Positions 38,701 through 50,700 of a stretch of DNA of 64,000 bases are shown piece by piece. The notes under the pieces were generated by a model. It was not told where the DNA came from, did not search any database, and worked only from the letters and a program-made list of their open reading frames with translations. The DNA comes from Anthopleura xanthogrammica (Eukaryota > Cnidaria > Anthozoa > Actiniaria > Actiniidae): the NCBI GenBank assembly GCA_964019055.1, contig OZ025208.1, positions 18,064,228-18,128,227 on the forward strand. Reading direction: 5' to 3'. How positions within the stretch are numbered: the first letter of the stretch is position 1; each line of letters begins with the position of its first letter. The translations under genes were made by a program, and so were the position numbers.

Positions 38701-41700
38701 TTATCTATCATATCTTACCTATCATATCTTACCTATCATATCTTATCTATCATATCTTATCTATCATATCTTATCTATCATATCTTACCTATCATATCTT
38801 ACCTATCATATCTTACCTATCATATCTTATCTATCATATCTTATCTATCATATCTTATCTATCATATCTTATCTATCATATCTTATCTATCATATCTTAC
38901 CTATCATATCTTATCTATCATATCTTATCTATCATATCTTATCTATCATATCTTATCTATCATATCTTATCTATCATATCTTACCTATCATATCTTATCT
39001 ATCATATCTTATCTATCATATCTTATCTATCATATCTTATCTATCATATCTTATCTATCATATCTTATCTATCATATCTTATCTATCATATCTTACCTAT
39101 CATATCTTACCTATCATATCTTACCTATCATATCTTACCTATCATATCTTACCTATCATATCTTACCTATCATATCTTATCTATCATATCTTACCTATCA
39201 TATCTTATCTATCATATCTTATCTATCATATCTTATCTATCATATCTTACCTATCATATCTTACCTATCATATCTTACCTATCATATCTTATCTATCATA
39301 TCTTACCTATCATATCTTATCTATCATATCTTATCTATCATATCTTACCTATCATATCTTATCTATCATATCTTATCTATCATATCTTACCTATCATATC
39401 TTACCTATCATATCTTACCTATCATATCTTATCTATCATATCTTACCTATCATATCTTATCTATCATATCTTATCTATCATATCTTATCTATCATATCTT
39501 ACCTATCATATCTTATCTATCATATCTTATCTATCATATCTTACCTATCATATCTTACCTATCATATCTTATCTATCATATCTTACCTATCATATCTTAT
39601 CTATCATATCTTATCTATCATATCTTACCTATCATATCTTACCTATCATATCTTATCTATCATATCTTATCTATCATATCTTATCTATCATATCTTATCT
39701 ATCATATCTTACCTATCATATCTTATCTATCATATCTTATCTATCATATCTTATCTATCATATCTTATCTATCATATCTTACCTATCATATCTTATCTAT
39801 CATATCTTATCTATCATATCTTACCTATCATATCTTACCTATCATATCTTACCTATCATATCTTACCTATCATATCTTATCTATCATATCTTATCTATCA
39901 TATCTTACCTATCATATCTTACCTATCATATCTTACCTATCATATCTTACCTATCATATCTTATCTATCATATCTTACCTATCATATCTTATCTATCATA
40001 TCTTATCTATCATATCTTATCTATCATATCTTACCTATCATATCTTATCTATCATATCTTATCTATCATATCTTACATATTATGTACTTATTGACTGAGT
40101 GGGAGGTCCGAACGGGAAAATATTTGGCTCGAGGTCCTGAAGTACGGAACGAGCGCAGCGAGTTCCGTGCCAAGGACCTCGAGCCAAATATTTTCCCGTT
40201 CGGACCGACCTTAACTCAGTCAATAAGCATTTTATCATATGACCACATATAAAAAATCGATTTCAAAGCGTTTTTAATAAATGCGAATCAAAATGCGTAG
40301 TTTTTACATGATTGACGGCAGCGAGTCCGAACGGCGAGTCCGAACGGGAAATTATTACACTTTTCGGAAAAGCGTACTTTGTTTGCTGACGACATTTTCC
40401 CCAAAGGTTTTTTTTAGAATCACGCGTACAGTGAAATACGGTCATATGATAACATATCTTACCTATCATATCTTACCTATCATATCTTATCTATGATATC
40501 TTATCTATCATATCTTACCTATCATATCTTATCTATCATATCTTACCTATTATATCTTATCTATCATATCTTACCTATCATATCTTATCTATCATATCTT
40601 ATCTATCATATCTTACCTATCATATCTTATCTATCATATCTTATCTATCATATCTTACCTATCATATCTTATCTATTATATATTATCTATCATATCTTAT
40701 CTATCATATCTTATCTATCATATCTTATCTATCATATCTTATCTATCATATCTTACCTATGATATCTTATCTATCATATCTTACCTATTATATCTTATCT
40801 ATCATATCTTACCTATCATATCTTACCTATCATATCTTACCTATCATATCTTACATATCATATCTTACCTATCATATCTTATCTATCATATCTTATCTAT
40901 CATATCTTACCTATCATATCTTACCTATCATATCTTACCTATCATATCTTATCTATCATATCTTACCTATCATATCTTATCTATCATATCTTATCTATCA
41001 TATCTTATCTATCATATCTTACCTATCATATCTTATCTATCATATCTTATCTATCATATCTTACATATCATATCTTACCTATCATATCTTACCTATCATA
41101 TCTTATCTATCATATCTTATCTATCATATCTTATCTATCATATCTTATCTATCATATCTTATCTATCATATCTTATCTATCATATCTTATCTATCATATC
41201 TTATCTATCATATCTTATCTATCATATCTTATCTATCATATCTTATCTATCATATCTTATCTATCATATCTTATCTATCATATCTTATCTATCATATCTT
41301 ACCTATCATATCTTATCTATCATATCTTATCTATCATATCTTATCTATCATATCTTACCTATCATATCTTATCTATCATATCTTATCTATCATATCTTAT
41401 CTATCATATCTTATCTATCATATCTTACCTATCATATCTTACCTATCATATCTTACCTATCATATCTTATCTATCATATCTTATCTATCATATCTTATCT
41501 ATCATATCTTATCTATCATATCTTATCTATCATATCTTATCTATCATATCTTATCTATCATATCTTATCTATCATATCTTATCTATCATATCTTACCTAT
41601 CATATCTTATCTATCATATCTTACCTATCATATCTTACCTATCATATCTTATCTATCATATCTTATCTATCATATCTTATCTATCATATCTTATCTATCA

Positions 41701-44700
41701 TATCTTACCTATCATATCTTATCTATCATATCTTATCTATCATATCTTATCTATCATATCTTATCTATCATATCTTATCTATCATATCTTACCTATGATA
41801 TCTTATCTATCATATCTTATCTATCATATCTTATCTATCATATCTTATCTATCATATCTTATCTATCATATCTTACCTATCATATCTTACCTATCATATC
41901 TTATCTATCATATCTTACCTATCATATCTTATCTATCATATCTTATCTATCATATCTTACCTATCATATCTTATCTATCATATCTTATCTATCATATCTT
42001 ATCTATCATATCTTATCTATCATATCTTATCTATCATATCTTATCTATCATATCTTATCTATCATATCTTATCTATCATATCTTATCTATCATATCTTAC
42101 CTATCATATCTTATCTATCATATCTTATCTATCATATCTTATCTATCATATCTTATCTATCATATCTTATCTATCATATCTTACCTATCATATCTTATCT
42201 ATCATATCTTATCTATCATATCTTATCTATCATATCTTACCTATCATATCTTATCTATCATATCTTATCTATCATATCTTATCTATCATATCTTTCCTAT
42301 CATATCTTATCTATCATATCTTATCTATCATATCTTACCTATCATATCTTACCTATCATATCTTATCTATCATATCTTATCTATCATATCTTATCTATCA
42401 TATCTTATCTATCATATCTTATCTATCATATCTTATCTATCATATCTTATCTATCATAGATTATCTATCATATCTTATCTATCATATCTTACCTATCATA
42501 TCTTATCTATCATATCTTATCTATCATATCTTATCTATCATATCTTATCTATCATAGATTATCTATCATATCTTATCTATCATATCTTACCTATCATATC
42601 TTATCTATCATATCTTATCTATCATATCTTATCTATCATATCTTTCCTATCATATCTTATCTATCATATCTTACCTATCATATCTTATCTATCATATCTT
42701 ATCTATCATATCTTACCTATCATATCTTACCTATCATATCGTATCTATCATATCTTACCTATCATATCTTATCTATCATATCTTACCTATCATATCTTAT
42801 CTATCATATCTTATCTATCATATCTTATCTATCATATCTTATCTATCATATCTTATCTATCATATCTTATCTATCATATCTTATCTATCATATCTTACCT
42901 ATCATATCTTATCTATCATATCTTACCTATCATAATTTATCTATCTATATGGCTAGTGCAATACGCAGTATTCATTTTCTTACCATTGACAGTACATGCT
43001 CCTATCAGGCTGACTATGTTGGTATGGTTACCAACTTGGCTCATGATACTTAGTTCGTTGAATAAATCTCGATGTTCTCTCTCTGTGGCAAATCCTTCAC
43101 ACCAAAAACAAAAAACACACAATGCATTGCTTATTTTGAGAAACATCGGCTGTATATCAAAATCGTTTGGAAAAGGGGAATACACCTCAGTGGTAGGACT
43201 GTGGCAAATCCACGAGAGGTTCAACCATGCAGGGATGTATGTAAACCCACTTCTTGACCTGGACCTCTTAACATTTGGAAAGGGTGAATGAGTGCCAAGT
43301 TGAAGATATATACATTTGATATTGGAGTGAGCTAGCTAGCCAAAATAGAATCCTAAATCCAACCCTGGTGGCAACAATAAAGCATTATTTAACATTTGCA
43401 CGTACTTTTTAGCATCTTCACAGCACATGGTATATTTTTGTCATCTCGTTTCAGATCTGCTCTAACAACAGTTCCAAAAGCACCAGATCCAAGCTCTTTT
43501 CCAACAGTCACATGTTCTCGTGGAATTTCCTTCCATCTACAAGGGAATTCTTCCAAAAGCCTTCCAATGTCGTACAGGTTTTCTTCACGCGGTCCATAGT
43601 GTTGAGGTGGTCGCAGCTGAACGATCAAGAATTGATATAGATATTCAATTCAATTCAATTCAATCAAGTTTATTGTACCCATAAAAAATACCATATTTAC
43701 ATTTACAAATATAAATGAGGCAGATTAACAGGTACTAGCTGTCTGCAATAACCATATGGCTAACCAAGACAGACAGACAGCTAGACAAATGAGATTTACA
43801 AATCATGAGTTGGGTAAGTTAAAATTAAATAAGCTGATGTTAATTATACATAGAAATAATTGAAAAGCAAAATTATTTAGAAGAAAGAAAAATATATAAA
43901 TAAATTGTTCTGACGAAACGATATTTTTACGAATACACATTTTTTCCTGAAACACAACTCCGCTCTTGATTACATTCTTGTCTAGTCTCTTTCTCTCCTC
44001 TCTAGGGTTCCCCCACAGGGTCCACAGGGTCCACAGGGTTCCCAGTCGGTCCTAGTTTACACGTTTTCGTACAAACATAAATAAATAAATAAATAAATAA
44101 TGATAATAATAATAATAATAATCACTAACTATTCAAATATTAGATAGAATTGAACTGATAAATACTAACTAAGTACTAAAAATGTGTTACTAACCATAGT
44201 TCCTAGAGGCATACCACCAGTCTGGTCTGTGGGTCTTACATACGGTCGAATACAGAAAAGTATGACAACAGCAATAATTATTGCTAATCCTACCGGGAGA
44301 ACAAGTGTGAGCAGTACTTGTTTCATCATGATATCTGTATACAAGAAAACCCAGGCTAGTCATTATAATCATTATATAGTGAGCAGTACTTGTTTCATCA
44401 TGATATCTATATACAAGAAAACCCAGGCTAGTCATTATAATCATTATATAGTGAGCAGTACTTGTTTCATCATGATATCTATATACAAGAAAACCCAGGC
44501 TAGTCATTATAATCATTATATAGTGAGCAGTACTTGTTTCATCATGATATCTGTATACAAGAAAACCCAGGCTAGTCATTATAATCATTATATGGTGAGC
44601 AGTACTTGTTTCATCATGATATCTATATACAAGAAAACCCAGGCTAGTCATTATAATCATTATATAGTGAGCAGTACTTGTTTCATCATGATATCTATAT

Positions 44701-47700
44701 ACAAGAAAACCCAGGCTAGTCATTATAATCATTATATAGTGAGCAGTACTTGTTTCATCATGATATCTGTATACAAGAAAACCCAGGCTAGTCATTATAA
44801 TCATTATATGGTGAGCAGTACTTGTTTCATCATGATATCTATATACAAGAAAACCCAGGCTAGTCATTATAATCATTATATAGTGAGCAGTACTTGTTTC
44901 ATCATGATATCTGTATACAAGAAAACCCAGGCTAGTCATTATAATCATTATATGGTGAGCAGTACTTGTTTCATCATGATATCTATATACAAGAAAACCC
45001 AGGCTAGTCATTATAATGATTATATAGTGAGCAGTACTTGTTTCATCATGATATCTATATACAAGAAAACCCAGGCTAGTCATTATAATCATTATATGGT
45101 GAGCAGTACTTGTTTCATCATGATATCTATATACAAGAAAACCCAGGCTAGTCATTATAATCATTATATAGTGAGCAGTACTTGTTTCATCATGATATCT
45201 ATATACAAGAAAACCCAGGCTAGTCATTATAATGATTATATAGTGAGCAGTACTTGTTTCATCATGATATCTATATACAAGAAAACCCAGGCTAGTCATT
45301 ATAATCATTATATGGTGAGCAGTACTTGTTTCATCATGATATCTATATACAAGAAAACCCAGGCTAGTCATTATAATCATTATATAGTGAGCAGTACTTG
45401 TTTCATCATGATATCTGTATACAAGAAAACCCAGGCTAGTCATTATAATCATTATATGGTGAGCAGTACTTGTTTCATCATGATATCTATATACAAGAAA
45501 ACCCAGGCTAGTCATTATAATGATTATATAGTGAGCAGTACTTGTTTCATCATGATATCTATATACAAGAAAACCCAGGCTAGTCATTATAATCATTATA
45601 TAGTGAGCAGTACTTGTTTCATCATGATATCTATATACAAGAAAACCCAGGCTAGTCATTATAATGATTATATAGTGAGCAGTACTTGTTTCATCATGAT
45701 ATCTATATACAAGAAAACCCAGGCTAGTCATTATAATGATTATATAGTGAGCAGTACTTGTTTCATCATGATATCTATATACAAGAAAACCCAGGCTAGT
45801 CATTATAATCATTATATGGTGAGCAGTACTTGTTTCATCATGATATCTGTATACAAGAAAACCCAGGCTAGTCATTATAATGATTATATAGTGAGCAGTA
45901 CTTGTTTCATCATGATATCTATATATAAGAAAACCCAGGCTAGTCATTATAATGATTATATAGTGAGCAGTACTTGTTTCATCATGATATCTATATACAA
46001 GAAAACCCAGGCTAGTCATTATAATCATTATATGGTGAGCAGTACTTGTTTCATCATGATATCTGTATACAAGAAAACCCAGGCTAGTCATTATAATCAT
46101 TATATGGTGAGCAGTACTTGTTTCATCATGATATCTGTATACAAGAAAACCCAGGCTAGTCATTATAATCATTATATAGTGAGCAGTACTTGTTTCATCA
46201 TGATATCTGTATACAAGAAAGCCCAGGCTAGTCATTATTAATAATGATTATATAGTACTGAATGATACTCGAAATATATAAACCAAACTTCCATGCGTAA
46301 ATGCATGTACGAATTAAGTTATAAACATAATTATAATCTCGCATAAATTAGAAATTTACTGAAAGCTAGTAGAGAGCATCTGACCTGGGGTTGCCACTTC
46401 CAGAGTTTTGTACTGCGGGTCCTCTCCATTCATTGAATTGCGATCTGACGTCACCTGTACAAAATAGAACTGACCAGGTTCCAATCCTTTTACTACACCT
46501 TTCATTGTACCATCTTTATCTTCCACAGTTTCCCCAGTTTTGTACCCGGTTTCAGCGTGTTTTCTGTATTGGATGCTATAAGAAGTAATCTGGTATTGCT
46601 TGTAGAATGGTGGGCGTTCCCAAGAAAGAACAGCATATGTAGGTTGCTTGGAAACTAACTTAGCATTAGGTGGAAATGGAGCACCTGAAAACAAAGAACA
46701 TACATTCAGTCACCACTGTTTGTTGCATACCATGTTCGTGATCTCTATAAGACAGCTATAATACCTTGAACGATGATCTGGCCTACAGGAATCTCACCAA
46801 GTTTACCGTCTTTCGTCTCTGCTATCATTGTAGACAAGATCTCATATTTTGCGTCTTCAAGTTTTGCGCCTGAACTAACGCTAGCTATCACCGTGATCCA
46901 TGCTGTGACACTTCCTTCGCTTTATAAATGATAAAAAAGACAGCACTTTGATCATCCCGTGTGGTGTAAAGAATATAATTCCCTGAAGTTTCAAGTGATA
47001 TGAAATCGTAAAGTAACAAATTATCAATACCTAAATTGGTTGATTACAACATCGTGTATCGTGGCCTTTGTGGTATTACTATACAAACGTAGCACCTGAA
47101 AAGGAACAAGAAAAGTTTTTCAAAAGGGCGTGGCTTGGTAAATTTTAACCCCTAAGAGATACCACAAAAATAATACTATTAAAAAATACATTAAATTACA
47201 TTGAGTAATATTCCGAGTTTACGCAGGCATACGTATTGCGTTATTACGCGATGGTCTAGTTTCTTTTTCAACACCCTAAAAGATACCAGAGAGTGCTGAT
47301 TTGCTAAACCTCAAATTTAAGACCCTAAAAGATACCAAATACGAGCATACCCGATACTTTACCCCCGGAGTCCCCCCCCCCCCCGGGGGGGGTGTTCACC
47401 CTATATGTCATTTATGTGGATGTTATGAAACCTTTGTAATCTCTGTAAAGTAGGTAAATAAGAAGGTTCGAAGAAGGTAGCTAATAAGGTATTGTCACTC
47501 TTTTAGTTACCAACCTCCTCTTTGATAGTTGAACTGAGGCGCTTGAATCTAGAAGAGTCCGGTCTAAGTAGATCATCATGGAAATGTTCGTTTGTAAGGT
47601 TAACGACAAATACGACGCTTATCACATCTGTCAGTTGACAAAGAAAAACATTATAAGAAACTAACATAGTATAATGCGATCCACAAATATTATCAAGTCT

Positions 47701-50700
47701 CTCTATATAGTCTCTCTATATAGTCTCTCTATAGTCTCTGGTCTCTATATTGACTGTAGTCTCTCTATAGTCTCTGGTATCTATATTGACTGTAGTCTCT
47801 CTATAATCTCTGGTCTCTATATTGACTGTAGTCTCTATTTAAGGTCTATATTCTAAAATGACTTTTTTGCTGATAAAATGAGTTTTTTTGCTGATAAAAT
47901 GAGTTTTTTTGCTGATAAAATGAGTTTTTTTGCTGATAAAATGAGTTTTTTGTTGATAAAATGACTTTTTTGTTGATAAAATGACTTTTTTGCTGATAAA
48001 ATGACTTTTTTGCTGATAAAATGAGTTTTTTGCTGATAAAATGACTTTTTTGCTGATAAAATGAGTTTTTTGCTGATAAAATGACATTTTTGCTGATAAG
48101 ATCCGCATTCGCTATTCTTCGTTATAACATGACATCATAGTTGCCATGTTGGAAGAATTTGACGTACCCTAATAGCGAGCTATCGAGTGCGAGATAGTAA
48201 GTACAATAATGTATAATAGTTACTGATTTACCTTTAATAACGATCACTGATGTATTGGCTTCCGCTGAACCCAAACTGTTATTTAGGAAGCAAGTGTATA
48301 AGCCTTTGTCGCTGTAAACAACGTAGGTAAAAGAGAGTGAACCATTAGGATAGTTGGATATATATCTTTCATGAGGAGGTCCTCCTGAAAGAACATCTCG
48401 AACATGTTTTCCTGGTGGTAGGATCGTCCGATCACTTAGGATCCACGTGACTGCAGGGGTAGGGAACCCAGTGTGGTTACAGTGCAGCACAGCAGCCGTA
48501 TATGGAGTTATAATGACGTTTGGCTTATGGTTAATGATCTTGGGTGAAGCTAAGGATATAAACAAATAATGTTTACTGCATGCCGTTATCCAATGAGATG
48601 TATCATCTTCAGTTGGCGATGGCGATTGCCTTCAGACTTCCCTACCTAACGGTATAACTGGGCCAGTATTAACGTAATAGATCAAAAACTCGTGCTTCGT
48701 GTTTGATCAGGGAATCCAAACACCGAGAAGCGGATGAAAGCACGAGGCCGAAGGCCGAGTGCTTTCATCCGTTTCGAGGTGTTTGGATTCCCTGATCAAA
48801 CACGAAGCACGAGTTTTTGATCTGACTTCTCAGTCTCATTATAATTCATTTGTTTTTGAATCTCTGGAGGCTAAAACATAAGAAATTTCTTCATGATTAG
48901 CTTCGGTGGCTCTTTTTCGATTTGATTAATGCAAAAATGCCAAGAAAAAAAATACTTTACATAACGTCAAGATGGAGGAAGAGAAAGGAGCTACTTCTCA
49001 GTTTCGGCGTCCTAAAAACTCATTAATAATTCATTATCTCAGGGACCAATTAGAACTTTGTATTTCAGTCACGTGCATAGGTCTTAATCTATTCTATAAT
49101 ATATAACATCAACCCAAAATTGTCAACGAATTCATTGTTAGTTTAGTTGGTAATACACTAGAATGTCAAGGCAGAGGTTCCCGGTTCGAGTCCCAGTACG
49201 TCCAAGATAAAATATAACATAAAAATAAAATGTTAGATAAAAAGGTAAGACAGGTGAAAAAGGAGAAAACGGTGGAGAATAAAGAAAAAAAAAAGAGAGT
49301 GTAAGGAAAAAAAAGAGAGTGAAATCAATGAGAATTGCTTTTATGCTAATTTATACAGTGTCTTGATCAGTGTCTTGATCAGTGTTTGATCGGTGTATCA
49401 AGACGTATGCACGTGACTGAAATACAAAGTTCTAATTGGTCCCTGACATCATGAATTATTAATGAGTTTGAGAATGTCATATCCATAACTCACCACAGAT
49501 GTTAGTAACATTAAATACTGCATTCATCCCAGCCCCTGCGGCGGTCCATGCCCTCAAGTGAACAGTGTAATCTGCACATCTTTTCATGTTAGTAATCTGT
49601 GTGTTGTTAGTACTGTTCGATACTGTCCCGTTCCTTACTACTTGGGTCTGATTATCATACACAACGTAACGATAACCAAGTAGGACGCCATTAGCTTTGT
49701 CTTCTGGTATCAATACCCACTGAATGACAAGCTCAGAAGAAGAGATGAACTTTGCTGTAAGTCCACTTGGAGCACTTGGGGCTGTAAATATAAACATCAG
49801 GCTGGTTATTGCAAGAACCAGGAAAAAGAATCAGGGATAATAAGATAAGGTAGAGACTCTTGATCAAGGAATACATTTGATATTCAAAGAGTGAGACTAC
49901 ACAACATGGGAAAATGAAATAAGGAGCATCAAACATTTAATGTACCGGTATATCTGGAACAGCAGGGAAAAGTGGGTCTTTTTGTTTGTTACTAATATGT
50001 TTCTTGATACTCATGTAATATTCTCTATCAGTTGTTATTGATCCTTTTTCCCCTATATATTCATTATTTATGATCTTTAATTGTTTACTATCTTTATTTT
50101 TTCTTTGTATTGGTTTCCGTCCATTGATTGGTAACACTGATTTTATACAGCTAAGTACCACTGAGCTAATCAACTCGTTATTGTACGTAATGATCTTCTA
50201 ACCTATTTCTATGCTTTTAATAACCTTTTCTTTTTAATGAATGTATTTCATTTAGGTTCTAAATAAAAATTTGTTGTTGTTGCCGTTTAATTGTCCGTTC
50301 AGTGAGTAACGTCCTTAGCATGACCTAATTAAACTCCTGGTTAGCATTTCACGTTGCAGTTAATCTTTTAAATTAATCCAACCGACATTTCCAACAACTT
50401 TCTGTTGGCCTTATTGCTAAGTTAGTGTATGAAGACTGACACAACGATAATCAGCTAGTGTAATGAACCAATGCTAGAGATATCAACACTGACTATTTAT
50501 ATACATCAAATGGCTAACATATTAATTGCAGTTCATGTATTGCTTTCTCAAGATGGCTGTCGTACCTCCCTCTAGGGTTCTGACACTTTTCACGTTTGCT
50601 ATAGTAGCAAGATTTTCGTCAACGCCTTTACTGTTGTATGCAGCCACTCCTACAACATACTCCGTGTATGGGTGAAGATATGTTACATTTGTCCTTGTCA

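Noticed and set aside
44184..46241. Open frames of 685 (+) and 681 (-) codons
   Set aside because: They exist because the 72-bp unit is a multiple of three without stops. The minus frame does not match the true transmembrane reading frame.
47365..47391. Poly-C/poly-G run as a regulatory element
   Set aside because: A homopolymer junction inside an intron; more likely a slippage-prone tract or a sequencing problem than a defined site.
49135..49205. Functional tRNA gene
   Set aside because: A and B boxes are good, but the acceptor stem does not pair and no clear anticodon arm forms.
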